Assembly (NCBI RefSeq): GCF_905475465.1
Contig: NC_062238.1
Span: 11,129,368-11,193,367 of the forward strand
DNA: 64,000 bases
Direction: 5' to 3'
Origin: Pieris napi
Taxonomy: Eukaryota; Arthropoda; Insecta; Lepidoptera; Pieridae
Shown: piece by piece, positions 1 through 11,821 of the stretch
How positions within the stretch are numbered: position 1 is the stretch's first letter
Layout: every line of letters starts with the position of its first letter
Made by a program: the position numbers and the translations under genes
The notes under the pieces: model-generated
What the model saw: the letters and a program-made list of their open reading frames with translations, nothing else
The model's database searches: none
What the model was told of the DNA's origin: nothing

Positions 1-1707
1 TTGAAAAAGATTAATAATATACATAAATTATAAAAGTCACGATTGAGCAGGATAGGATATGGTTAAGAAATGTTCATGTAGAAGACTTTTAAAAGGTGCT
101 TAGGCCAATCAAATCAGCCAATAGGTACGAATTGTTCGTTATACTGAACTGCGAGGAAAATTTAACAATTAAACGCTAACTTTTGCGTACATAATTCATA
201 AATAATAATTTATTCACATTAATATTTTCCATACTTTGTCACTACTATCTCAAATATTTGAAACAACCCAAAACAATAGATCAAGGTCGGTACAGCGGTT
301 CTATTAAAAGGTCTAATTGACACAAGGGCCGCGGTTATCATAGGGTTATTGTAGGGCCGGATAAACCGGTTCTGTCTAAGCCAAGCGGAATCAATTATGT
401 GTTAATTATCCGCGTCCGGGGCAAGGATGCGGCATTTTTGGGTTTATTGTTGTACAAGAGAGCGAGGTCCATAGTTTCCACTTTAAAACTGTAACTTAAC
501 TCAAAGTAACAATGTTATTATTATTATTATAGCCTCTTTATTTTCATAATGAATAATATTTATACAAGTATATCATATAAATAATAAATAAATTTGATAA
601 AGATACCATTTCCCAAGCATCACTTATAATTTTTAATATAATCTGTAATATACATGTGTAACATATAAAAATATAATTTTTATTGCATATTTTACTTTTA
701 TTGTATTACTTGTATTTTATTTTATTTTTCTCAATTGATTTAATGAGAATAAACTTAACCTAACTTAAATAACACGAACGATTCCACTCATCGGCACCTT
801 GAAGACTGTATATAAATAAATTAATATAATATATACCAATGAATAATTAAACAAAATAATATTACCAACAGAGGTCAGCAAAAACCAGCAGCAAATGATA
901 TGCATTTGCATTTCTTAACGCCTCTAAATCAAAATTTAACAAAAGCATTGTTTTGAACATGGCAATCTTTAAAAATATATGTACACTATTATATGAACAG
1001 TAATCACTCGCTGTACTTACCTATACGTAAACACTCGACAATGTTCCATAACATTAAGTAAACTAAGACCTTGGGACTACAATAACACAAACATATCTTT
1101 GTTCAACACTCATGACGCGACGCGAAATTTGCACTTTGTAAACTGCATCTATGTCGTTGCCATGACGACAGATTTGCCACAGTCCATCTTACTTAAAGTG
1201 ATAAAAATAGGCTTCGGGTTATAATTTCCTTACTAAGCTTACGTGTAGTAAGTTATATTTAATAGTGTAATCAATAAATAAACCTTATTAAAAAGACATG
1301 TAACTCCCCACAGTACATTTGTAAACTGTTCACCAACTTTCCCTCCGAAAATTTACACATGCGCAGTAATCAAAATAAAATTTACAGAAGAATGAATTTT
1401 ATTACAATCGAAAAAGGTTCAAAATCACATAAGTGCGGCCTTCTTTGATCATAGTGTACAAAGTAATTTTATTTTCAACTACGTGAGGGATAATTGTGTG
1501 GATACTTTCTTTCCTATTACGAGCAAGATTGGTTTTCGTATCATATTCAAAGATAGCTTATTACTTATTATATAAGCAAATTACTTCCTTTGATTCGATG
1601 TGGTTTTCAATTGTTAACCATACGTCTATCTAATTGTGGAAGAAAAACACGTGATCACACACATAACATAACATTTGTTTAGTGACGTTTAAAAATTGAT
1701 AATTTTA
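1..1707. other. AT-rich intergenic DNA, no gene seen
   Basis: No open frame of note. A short ATT-type tract at about 510-531, followed by a segment reading like a poly-A signal in reverse, may be the tail of a minus-strand LINE, but no coding part is recognisable. The rest shows nothing I can assign. Confidence 0.5.
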
Positions 1708-2021
1708 CTAGTAGACTCGGCCAAGCGTTGCTGTGGCTAAGGTTTTTGTTACAGATGTTAAATAGTATCTTATGTAAAACGTTGGTACTTTCAACACAGC
1801 GCGGCGCCATCTGTTACAATTGTGATTTGTGACTGTCAAATAATAAATGACAAATAATTAGCAATAATTTAAAATTGCTACTATAGTTTGAGATTTAAAC
1901 TATCCTATCTCTCAAGTTGGATCGAACTGCACATGGTGTGCAAATTTGATTGAGATCGGTTCGGTAGTTTAGGAGTTCATTGAGGACAAACATTGTGACA
2001 CGAGATTTATATATATTAAGA
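1708..2021 (-). mobile_element. Short non-autonomous Helitron
   Basis: Read on the minus strand, the element starts with TC (2021-2020), preceded by A, and ends with CTAG (1711-1708), followed by T. This is the canonical A|TC...CTAG|T insertion pattern of Helitrons. About 10 bases before the CTAG end is a hairpin (GCCA-AGC pairing with GCT-TGGC around an AAC loop, one bulge), as expected at a Helitron 3' end. The 5' end, containing CTCGTGTCACAATGTT, is shared with the larger Helitron at 60505. At 314 bp there is no room for a Rep/helicase protein, so it would depend on one made elsewhere. The boundaries are seen directly; the family assignment rests on known Helitron rules. Confidence 0.75.
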
Positions 2022-2544
2022 TTGTCAATCTTTTATTGAAATGACAATTTCGCGCCAAAGGATACGAATTTCAAATTTCGAACATTCCAATCAAGGTGTT
2101 TTTAAATTTTTGAAATTCGGTGTAACAGTAGTTGCATTCATATCGATCGTTATCAAGCCTTTTTATCAGCCTAATCAATATTCGAGTCACAGGTAATTAT
2201 CGCGGTGGAACATTGTGGGTGCACATTAGTGGGACCACCCCAGTGCATACGTGGGGCGCATGAGACAGGGCTGTAAATGAATTATGCTTTATCGTACGAT
2301 GCACGTACGCATTAAATTTTTTATATTTAACGCTCCACTTTCGTAATTAGGGTAGGGACTGTGAATGATAATGTGATGTTTTTGTTGATAATAAAAATGT
2401 TATATCCCAAACACGTCTTAACACTTATAAGTTTATATGACGCATGTTCATTAGTAAATATTAAATGTGAAACTGATTCTTTTGTTTTGGTTTGAAAGAA
2501 AAGTTATGTGGGGTCACTCTGGATGTTCTACCGCATTTACAATA

Positions 2545-2785
2545 CATGCAGCTGAGTTTCATCATCGGACGTCGAGGGAGAATACGAAATTCCACCCGTA
2601 TCACCTCGACGTCCGTTGTTCTATAACTGACCGTTTTTAAGACAGTTTTTGCCGCGCACCACTATGTGTAACCAGCTGACCACTGAAGTATTTCCGAACC
2701 AATTCAACTTAGGGTCCTTCAAGAAAAGAGCGTACCAATTCTTAAAAGGCCGGCATCGCACTCGCGCACATCTATAAAATAACAA
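2545..2785 (+). repeat. 5'-truncated LINE tail (LPRTT...WNQLP family)
   Basis: The plus strand encodes the end of a non-LTR reverse-transcriptase ORF: FLPRTTMCNQLTTEVFPNQF, then LGSFKKRAYQFLKGR. This motif is typical of the C-terminus of jockey/CR1-like ORF2 proteins. At least ten more copies of the same tail occur in the window, on both strands (for example 9086, 19998, 22328, 45430 and 49206). Upstream frames are broken, so it is a dead fragment. Confidence 0.7.
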
Positions 2786-3185
2786 AAAACCAACGAAATT
2801 TTCCTAACTGATAGTTCATAAACCATACAATTGAGATGCGCCTGCGCACTGCGAATATTAACAGCTGTTCGATACGAGACTTGATGACAGAGATAGTGTC
2901 GTGACTCGCCTGGCGCCAAGTTTCATAACTGTTTCGTTAAATTGATATGTGTAAAAGTCCTTTATACGACTTTCTCATTTTAAAAAAAGAATACAAATTC
3001 AATTTTATTAACCGTAGGCATGAATCAGATTTATTTTTATTTATATACATTGATGATTGTCAAAGTGAAAATCGCATATCATATTTAACGTAAAGTTAAA
3101 CACGTAGCTGATAAGCCAATGCATTTAAGGTATTAATTAATTTAATTAAAATCATTTACTGTTTTACCATGATTTTGATTTTGAA

Positions 3186-3272
3186 CCTACACCTCGTAAG
3201 TTCGAAACTCGGATGTGGAATGGAGTGTCCCTAATTAACGATTTGTAGGTGAACGAAAACATCGTGACGATA
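3186..3272 (+). repeat. Degenerate tRNA-derived SINE remnant
   Basis: Parts of the SINE found complete at 19406 can be matched: a B-box-like TAAGTTCGAAACTCGG and further on GGTGAACGAAAACATCGTGA. The copy is strongly diverged and shortened. Confidence 0.4.
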
Positions 3273-3638
3273 TTAACCTTCGAGTTTCGACTCCGCAAAT
3301 ATTTAGACTTATAAATTAAATATTTATTGGAAGAACAAACTAAATTAAATATAAACTTACGCGGAACTAAGATAAATCCATTGCAACATTAAACTTTTAC
3401 TCATTAATCAGGATTAAAATCCCTATCAGGTTAAGTATCAGACTTACATATTTGATATTATCTTTAAACATTCTATTCGATAAAGTCTAGAATAGCTGAG
3501 TGATCAATCATTTGCTTTGCTTGCACTTTCTACACTGATTAAGTCTTGCGCAAACATTCCAACTATAATTCGATCCTTTATCATATAGATAAAATACCTA
3601 CAGTGTACTTAAGTAAAAAATAAGCTCACGCCACACAG

Positions 3639-3707
3639 GGGGGCAATTTGATTGTTAAGGGGGTAATTTAATTGTTAAGGGGGTCATTTGATTGTTAACG
3701 GGGCAAT
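3639..3707. repeat. 20-bp tandem repeat, 3.4 copies
   Basis: Three head-to-tail 20-bp units (3639-3658, 3659-3678, 3679-3698) each run from five G through ATTTGATTGTTAA with one or two changes, followed by a partial fourth unit. The G-runs stand out in AT-rich surroundings. Confidence 0.85.
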
Positions 3708-5459
3708 CGAAATCGGCTGAATATAACGTGGGGTTTTGAGAAGCTAATATAAAATCTCTGTGCAGAAATCAAGCGCAAGGATCTCACTATATTAAAATAA
3801 TAAATTAGTGTAGAAAAGTTATTTGTTATTTGAATTACAGGTTTTCATATTTTTTTTGAAAAGTAATTTAAGTACTATGTTTCGGTACAATTTTATATTA
3901 ATATTTATTTATGTATAATAATTTTAGAAAGGCTAAAATAGGGCATGACACTAAAAAATTGGCAAACACTGGTATAAAGAATAACTGTATATATTTTTAT
4001 TTGATGTAGGAATTTGGTTGTTTTTGACAAGCCAGCCACGATTAATAGCAAGCAGCACCGCCCATAACGTATCCTAAGACAAGTTCAATTGCCGACAACA
4101 GGCTAAACATTCAAAAATTATAATTAGTGCGAACGCAGAACTGTGTCTACCCTTTACGTAATTGGTAAGAGAACTAAACAACAAAGAAAATCTCCAAACA
4201 ATAAGCAATTAATTAAATAAACCCGCGGGTAGTCGCAGAAACATAAATCTTGCTCAAGACATGAAATAGAATTATCCACTGGAATCTGTTATCATCGCAA
4301 TGGTGTGAAAACGGCCATGATTGCATCGCAGTGAACCGATGACTCTTGATATGAACCAGCACGATCCAAAGCGGAAACGAGCTTTCTCTGGAAGATAAAA
4401 ACTTTGAAAGGAAGCAAGATAAAGTACTTTAGTACTTGACAATTGACAGGTACAAGATTTCGACACTGTTATTTGTCTTTTTGGCGATCGTTTAATACAA
4501 TAAGTATTTAATAAAACTTTAACAATCCATGATGAATGACTGTCAAGAGAGAGAGACACCATATCATATATATGCTATATCTACAATATATGTTATATTT
4601 TCTAAAATACACGAATGTTTTTTTTTTAAATTGATCAGCCCACTACCTAATATATCAAGCTCTGGATAAGTAGCGTTTATTCTAATATATATTCGCGAAG
4701 AATCTGACTGAGAGGTGTCCGAACTTCTAGGTTGGTATTAGCAGATGGAATATGGAAAATTCAGCTGGGTTTGAACCTTGTGAATGAATAAGGGACGACA
4801 ATATTATTTTTTTGTAAGACTGCTGTATTTGACCATTAAACAATTTGTATAAGATCGTAACACCAGCTAGAGATCTCCGATCGTACAGTGACGTCATTTT
4901 CCTATTTTTTTTTTTAATTTCTTTATTTTACAAATTAATATAATACAATCACAATATGTTACATTAGAAAACCGCTGTGGTTTGTAAGTCGTTGTGGGCC
5001 AATAAGAAAAGCCTGTACTAAAGAATTTAGCAAATTCAAAGTAGTAGAATTAATTTCCTGTCGAATACCGCAATGACGGCTAGCCTAGTAAAAGCTAGAT
5101 TGAGCCCCGATTGCGTCTGCGCACGGGATCGATCGCCTTTCTCTCAATGCTAACAAATAAGTCGGGATGTTACAAACGTGATTTATAAAGTCAAATCCGA
5201 TTGTCGGATGCAGGTCACGTCTGCCGTTCATTTGTATTTAAATCACGAACCGAGGTGTCGGTGATCTGCGATATTCTTGAACTAGTTATATAGTTCGAAA
5301 GTGCATTTAATATTTATGGGCTGTTAGTGTTCTCGCGAAAGGTTATCTGCAATTGTTTTATTGTTTTACTGCGTGCTTTCGGATTTTAAATCAGATCCAC
5401 TTCGTTAGTGACCTGCGTATAATATTCACATCGCGGCATTGCCGTCCGTGTTTGCACAA

Positions 5460-5561
5460 ATGCCTTGTAACAAGATAATACGTCAATATTCGTGGAATGT
5501 TGTTAGAAATCGCGAAATGGGCATAACCCCTGTTGACCCCACGTCCAGCGGTACAAGTACA
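5460..5561 (+). CDS. Candidate first coding exon of an unknown host gene
   Basis: An ATG at 5460 opens 34 codons (starting MPCNKIIRQYSWNVV, ending PTSSGTST) that end exactly in phase 0 at ACA|GTAAGTGAG, a near-ideal 5' splice site at 5562. The region from about 5100 to 5640 is less AT-rich than its surroundings and matches none of the repeats in the window, so it may be unique DNA. I do not recognise the protein, and no downstream exon can be identified here; if real, the gene continues to the right through a long intron. It could equally be a chance frame beside a chance GTAAGT. Confidence 0.3.
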
Positions 5562-6887
5562 GTAAGTGAGAATTGTGCAATAGTACCCCAATCCGTGGAC
5601 GATTATCGGTTACAATTCGAAATAACTCGCAGCGTGAACTCATAGGCGTGTGATGATGCCAAAATGATTGCCAAAGTTCAGTCACGAGCGGGGATAATTT
5701 GCAAATTTCGGCATTGTTTGTGTAATTTTTGCTTGAGTGACTGTGACTAATACAATACATGCAATGCTGACGTAAATATAAGACAGGTGTAACGGAATAT
5801 CACTCACAACAAATCGTTCCTGGAACATCGTACTTAACAAAAAAGTGAACAGCACATTAAACAAATGAACTACAGTTGCAATACAGGCACATCCTTTGTA
5901 CGTATTAACCTAACCAATTACACGATCACATGGGGAGAACCCCCTTCGATGTTGCAGCTAAAGGGTTGATGTTTTTGCAATTTGAATCCTGATAAATTAT
6001 CCGTCACAACCCCAACAGTTTGGCTTTCAGCTTTATTTGTTTAATTATTAATTTTGATACATCAAAGAGATTTGATTAGTTCTATGGGAGGGAGTGAAAT
6101 CACACTGCATGATGAAAAACCACGTTGCACAATTTGAATTTGAAATTGCTCATGTTTGAATAAATTTATACACACAATGCAATAACCGAAATCTAATACT
6201 TTAAATTCTGTTTTAATTTAAAATTAACATTCAAATTACAATGATAAAATGTCACAAAGCCATATTACTAAACCACAAAGTATCGGCTGCCAATTGTATT
6301 TTCGAACCTTCTACTCGGGAGCCTATGGCGCAATTAGAAAAGAAAATTTATTTAGTCACATCTTTCATAAACAACAAAAGAACTTCTAAAAATAATAATG
6401 CATTATCATTCAGTTATGCCAAGAAGGAAGTCACTTAGTTATTGTAGGGGGCTGATATTATCCGGACCCTTTGGTGTGGCGCGCTGGCATAAGTACTAAT
6501 ATGTAAAAAAATGAAAACAAATTCAGTGTACACTCTTTATACCATCATTCGTTATAACGAAAAATCCTCTATAACGTAAAAGTAGTTTCATTTTTTTGGT
6601 TGAACACAAAACCATTAATTCATTCTTTATAACGTAACAGCTACTCTCTATAACGAAGAAATATTTTCACATTTAGACATCAACTACTACAACTACTTAC
6701 TACTTTTTTTATAATCTGCTAACAAGAATAACTTTTGAGGTGCCGATATTTCTAAAAAAGACACCTGAGGTCATAAACAGCCGTAATGTAGATGACGTCG
6801 CCACAGAGTTTACCCTGTATAATGATTCATAATTACGGGCCACTGTCTCCATAATAAACATCTCTTTGTCCTTGGCGCGACAGACAG
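5562..6887. other. AT-rich DNA, no gene seen
   Basis: Short unsupported open frames only (for example 6241-6438). The stretch around 6530-6680 repeats TATAACG-like words (TTATAACGAA, CTATAACGTAA, CTATAACGAAG), possibly an old repeat, but no boundaries can be set. Confidence 0.4.
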
Positions 6888-7049
6888 TCTCGTGCAGAGG
6901 AATCAGTCACCATCGTAGTCATGAATTGCATGGCTGTGACGTTCCAACACACAAAAATCCTCGAAGCAGTGAGGTCACTCAGTGAAACCTGCGAAGTGCC
7001 CAGGAAACTTCTGAGCTTCTGGAAGGAGCGAGACAGGATGAAATTTTAG
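6888..7049 (+). other. Short protein-like open frame, unidentified
   Basis: After a possible splice acceptor (GACAGACAG at 6879-6887), 53 codons run open to a TAG at 7047-7049, including TKILEAVRSLSETCEVPRKL and ending KERDRMKF. The composition (charged, balanced, low AT) looks more protein-like than neighbouring frames. I cannot name a family. It may be a last exon or a fragment of a transposon gene. A LINE tail remnant follows at 7095, but the frame does not match that family. Confidence 0.2.
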
Positions 7050-7094
7050 TGAACACATATAATTCACAAAAGCAGTATTACAGAAGATACACTT

Positions 7095-7142
7095 AGAGTT
7101 ATTTAACATCGCGTGAGCCTCCTGCCCGTGTGGGTACAAAAA
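7095..7142 (+). repeat. LINE 3' end remnant
   Basis: The words GTGAGCCTCCTGCCCG and the following GTGGG match the 3' untranslated end of the LPRTT LINE tails elsewhere in the window (for example the minus-strand copy at 22328). Only the last few tens of bases remain. Confidence 0.5.
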
Positions 7143-7779
7143 ATACAATAGGTATGTATTATATAGCTAGCAATATTCCATACCAGCGCTTAGACAACCC
7201 TATAACCTCACGAAAGCTTGATTATATTTGTTATACATATATCAGGCTTAATTAAGGAAACTACTGAATTTGCGAAAGTTCTTATCACGGCAATTAATTG
7301 CTAAGGGCACCTAGGTGTTGCAAGTTGCAACGCAGGCTAGATAATTGTTGAGTTAGTCATCTAACGATAACAGACACAGTATATGTTCAACAGTATTTTT
7401 GGAAAATTATATAATATATTTTTTTTTATCAGAGTTATTATTGTGTTAGTAACAATTTTGTCTTAAATTTTATATTAGTAGGAAAGGGCACATGTAAGGG
7501 CAATCCTTCCTGCTATTTCCGCCAGCATACTGTTAGGGCTCCCCCAGACGCGTCTTACCAGATATACAGATTGCTTGACTATAGGTATGCCATCCATTGT
7601 CCTATATCTACATTGTATTGACTTGAAGTCATTGGCAAGTATGTAGTATATTTTAATTTCTTAAGTATCTTTTAAGGACGAGTTAGGGTTAAAAAGTATG
7701 TATGCCGCAGTTTCGACATGTCTTTGACACTGATTGTGACATTGACAATTTACAACCTGTAAGATGTCTATGATATTGC

Positions 7780-7990
7780 GTGGTAATAATAATAATAATA
7801 AAAGCCCTTTATTCACTGACCTTTTTAACTAACATGCTATTCTTATTTAACAGTAGTATTCTTAAATCTAATTTACATAGCGAAAATAATAATTTATTAG
7901 CAACCACTTTGGTCAGGCTGTCTGTCGACAAAGGCCTCCCCCAATCGTTTCCACGTCTCTCGTGCGATATAGCGTGGTATTGTCATTCAA
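7780..7990 (-). repeat. RTE-type LINE end with (TAA)n tail
   Basis: On the minus strand the sequence reads RETWKRLGEAFVDRQ, matching the W-x-x-L-x-E-A-(Y/F) end of RTE-type endonuclease/reverse-transcriptase proteins. A short 3' part follows, ending in a TAA repeat tail (plus-strand AATAATAATAATAATAA at 7783-7800). It is a 5'-truncated copy. Confidence 0.55.
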
Positions 7991-8533
7991 ATAAAACAAA
8001 TGACATCGTGTTCCCTTATTACACTATGTCTGACATATATATATAAGAAAATTGAGAAATCTCCATAAATATACTTTAAAAAGAAAATATAGAAAAAAAT
8101 TATGAGAAATTTGTGTTTTCTTATAAGTGACCGTTCTCAATAACTTTTAATAACATCATATTATGAATGCAATGTGTTGTTCATACTCGTACATTCCTCA
8201 TCAGATGCAGGCTTTACTGGCGTTCAAATTACTGTTTGCTTTATATACTGTGTCTACGTCGTGCAGTCTCCACCTGATAAGTCTAGGACCTATCACCCAC
8301 AGACCATTACAAGGAATACCAAAGATTTTTATAAATAGCTGATCTAGAAAAACGGAATGCCACTGTTTTAACATGCTTGTCTCTTTCTGTTCAATCATAT
8401 TTATGACGTAATGAAAAGGGACAGACGGGGACTTTTTTCTTCAGGGACTCATTTTTTTAGAATAGGGAACAGGAGGGTAACTATTTATATTGCTAACCAT
8501 TTATGGATTGTTTATTCGAGGGTTTTCATCTTG

Positions 8534-8811
8534 GGGGCCGTTCAAGTAATACGTAAGCACTATAGGGGGAGGGAAGGTCTTTGATTTTCTTATTTGGTGA
8601 TTACGTCAACAGTAGATTACCTACTTTTTTTACTCGTATTACCCACACATTGTCTATGTTTGAAAACAAAATGTATTTTCGAGGATTCCTACAAAAAAAA
8701 AACGTTTATTTACTATTATTTTTGAGAGTTTTGCCTACTTTTGGTGACAAGAGGGTGGGCGGGGGTTGATACATTGCAGTAAATCTGCTTACGTAATACT
8801 TGAACGGCCCC
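8534..8811. mobile_element. MITE with GGGGCCGTTCAAGTA inverted ends
   Basis: The left end GGGGCCGTTCAAGTAATACG is mirrored at the right by CGTAATACTTGAACGGCCCC, giving terminal inverted repeats of about 26 bp around a 278-bp element with no real gene. The open frame inside it is a by-product of the AT-rich filler. Flanks (CATCTTG and ATTGCCTC) show no clear target duplication, so the superfamily is unresolved. A second copy lies at 35028, and one end of a relative at 46558. Confidence 0.75.
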
Positions 8812-9085
8812 ATTGCCTCAAATTTTTGTATCTATTTCGTGGTATTGTTTTCTTTATAGGCCGTATGTGCTCCGCATTTTTTGACAAGCATTAATTGGGT
8901 CAAAGCTAAGGCCTGACGATATTTTCCTTCACTGTAATGTAATTGTCTACATAGTCTTGCTTCTACTCTATTGCTTCACAGCCGTAATTTGATTGACTTT
9001 AGGTTTGAGAAGAGCACTATATTTAGAGGTAATACTAGTAATTAATTAAAACGACATCAAGAATTCAACTGAGTGTCTTAAGGCA

Positions 9086-9245
9086 ATTTTACGCAGCACC
9101 AGTATGTGGAACCAACTGCCTATTAAAGTGTCCTTCGAGAAAAGAGCGTACCAATCTTTAAAAGGCCGGCAACGCATTCGCCCTCTGGCAATGTGAATAT
9201 ACATGAACGGCTGATTCCCTTAAAAGGCAGGAGGTCTGTATGCCC
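9086..9245 (+). repeat. 5'-truncated LINE tail (LPRTT family)
   Basis: Encodes on the plus strand a decayed MWNQLP-like stretch and FEKRAYQSLKGRQRI, then the typical 3' end reading into AAAAGGCAGGAGG. Same family as 2545. Confidence 0.65.
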
Positions 9246-9889
9246 CGTTAAATCAAAATAAATCGTATAAAACGTCTCGATAGGTATTGCAGAGTACAGA
9301 CGCTGTTGAGTGGAAGCGACGTGAAATGGCAGCAGGTTATCAGAGATGGGCAGCTAATGAAGGAGTACATGTCGTCATTAGTACAGTATCTGATTGGCAG
9401 ATATCAGAGCTCTTACGTATACCTAGATTCCGCACTGTATAGGAATACCTTTCTCGCATTTAGATTGTAAGTTTTATTGCTCGTTGGTTGAAATAAATTT
9501 ATACAAAGTCAAATAATACATTACATATGTACCTACATGCAAATGAATGTTCGATATTGCTTTATTTGTTTAATAGTCAATACAGTGTACGTAACACATA
9601 ATAAAATATTAAGAAGGTCCTCAAACTCAAATGAACGAATATCTTTCGTTGACAATTTTCAGAGCAAGTTAAGCTGAATTATTTTAAAAGCTCTGCTTTC
9701 GCCGCTTATCTAAAAATATTCCGCGTAGCTTATCTTGAAATATTATGTTTTAATAATCGAACTCAGACCGTATATGTCAATTACTTCCATGGAGCTCATA
9801 ATATTGTTCATTAAGAACTTCAATTCAAAATACTTGAGTATCTTCCAAAGAATAATTTAATTATTTATTAATAACAGTTTTATGTTATT

Positions 9890-10270
9890 GAAGTGAAAAT
9901 TCTTTATCGGCGTAGGAAAAAATTTACCGTCGCATTTTTCCGTTACGCGCCATCTTTTTCTTGTCCCTACCGCGGTTGATTCGAAGATATTCGTAGCCAT
10001 TAATAATAAAAATCTATAATAACGATAACAATGATAGTAATAATTATATTACAATTAATGAAATTCTGTAATAATCTTAGTAGTAATATAGGTAAAATGA
10101 AATAATTGTATTATTTGTATTCATGTCTATGATAATATAAGCCTTTTGTTAAACTTTATCTAATTTAACTTTATTTAACCAACTTCTGTAAAGTTGCATA
10201 TATAGTAGATAATTTTTCGAAAAATAAGGTCATAAAGAAGTCTCACTTCTTACGTGTACACTAGTACACG
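9890..10270 (+). mobile_element. Inverted-repeat element, family B copy 1
   Basis: The left end, around GAAGTGAAAATTCTTTAT, and the right end CATAAAGAAGTCTCACTTCT form inverted repeats. Right of that lies a GT/AC palindrome-like stretch (ACGTGTACACTAGTACACGT). The interior matches, in reverse complement, the copy at 59203-59615. No protein is encoded, so this is a non-autonomous DNA element of unknown superfamily. Confidence 0.6.
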
Positions 10271-11821
10271 TACAAATTATTATTTTCTTATTCACGATCA
10301 CAATTAACACTTTTTCTTTATAATACTAAAAATAATTAAATCTGAAGAATGATTAGCACAATACACATAACTAAAACAGTTTAATCACACCTCATCTATA
10401 AATTACCCTTGTTTCCCGTCAAAATAATCAATTATTACGTCAATAAACCATCGACATTTTACTTGCATTTAAATTAAGAACAATAAAATACTATTTCGGT
10501 CATTAACGTTCATTTTACGTCACTTCCCGTTTGGAAACACTGGCCTAACGCTTTCGTTATGCTAATTACTTCCTCGCTAGAAGATTACCATAATTACTGA
10601 TATGAATGGCTTGAAATTATATATACAAGTTGCAAGCCATGTTTATATTAAACAAAGAAAACAAAACAGTCAAAAAGGGACACATACGAATAATTTGATA
10701 CCACGCCAAACAATCGTATAAGAATTTTTCATTCATTTAAGATGTATTCTGTTTGTGTCTTTTTTGAATCTAATTTAGTATTTCCTATTGACTTTTAAGT
10801 TTCCTTTCCATAGTCATCTAAAGTGCATGCTGCAGGCCTTTTTGTAGTAAAGGGGAGATTTGACACTCCCCTGCTACCTAGCTTCCGGCCACAGATCTGC
10901 CCGATTGCGTTCCTGATAGGCTCCTGTAGGGGTCCTATGTATTTAAAAAAGTGCATGCTTTATCACTTGCCCAAAGAATGATTCATAGACATAACATTTA
11001 TTACTAACAAAAACAGTTCGGTGTCCGTTTTGTAATGTTTTAACAATAAATAGTAGACCGACTCGACTATACCTTGATATATCCTTGACTCGAATTTAAT
11101 AACGAAAAAATACACACGATTATCAGTAGTAGGAATAAGGAAAGAATTTAAGAGAGGTTAAATCAAATACTTTGACACACACTAAACAATATATGAGGGC
11201 GTAATTTAAATTGGCAATACAAAATGGAAAATGCATCTAAATGTAATTATAGCGAAATCTCGTAATCTGGATCATAAAAATGCATTTTATTAAAAAAAAA
11301 TGTTTTTGTTGCATACAGAAATATAATAAAATTGACCAAATAAATGAAAAGGAGGGCAACTGGCGGCCTTATCGCTTTATAGCGATCTCTTCCAAGCTAC
11401 CACTGTGAGAAAAAAAAATGATGACGTGAAGTGCAAAAATACATAAGACATATACGTATAGTTATTTAGACAAAGCAATTAAAACATGTAAACATTGTTA
11501 ACAAAAGACACACGAAAAGGAAAAAATGCACATGAATCACGATAATATCTATTTCGAACACTTAAAATTCATCAAAGAAACCAACAAAAGCTTTATTTGT
11601 ATAACGCAATCCATTTATCCAAGTACTGGTAACTATAGTATGGAATATATCCTATACCTATTAATAATAACTTTCAATTGGAACTCGGCAGAGGTTGAGT
11701 ACTGAGATCGATGAACGATAGCGCACAAAGAGCTGCCTGTACCGTTAGCCATTTCGTGATAATCACTAATGATTTGATAAGTTCGTTAAATATATAATTT
11801 ACCAAAGTCAAGGCAATTTTT
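10271..11821. other. AT-rich intergenic DNA, nothing assigned
   Basis: No open frame of interest and no repeat recognised. Confidence 0.5.

Larger units (their letters stand above)
2786..5240. other. Intergenic DNA with small repeat remnants
   Basis: Apart from the SINE remnant at 3186 and the tandem repeat at 3639, nothing is recognisable. The longest open frame here (4272-4562, minus) has no familiar motif, and its codon use looks random. Confidence 0.5.

Noticed and set aside
4272..4562. 96-codon open frame on the minus strand
   Set aside because: No domain or signal, and AT-rich DNA gives such frames by chance.
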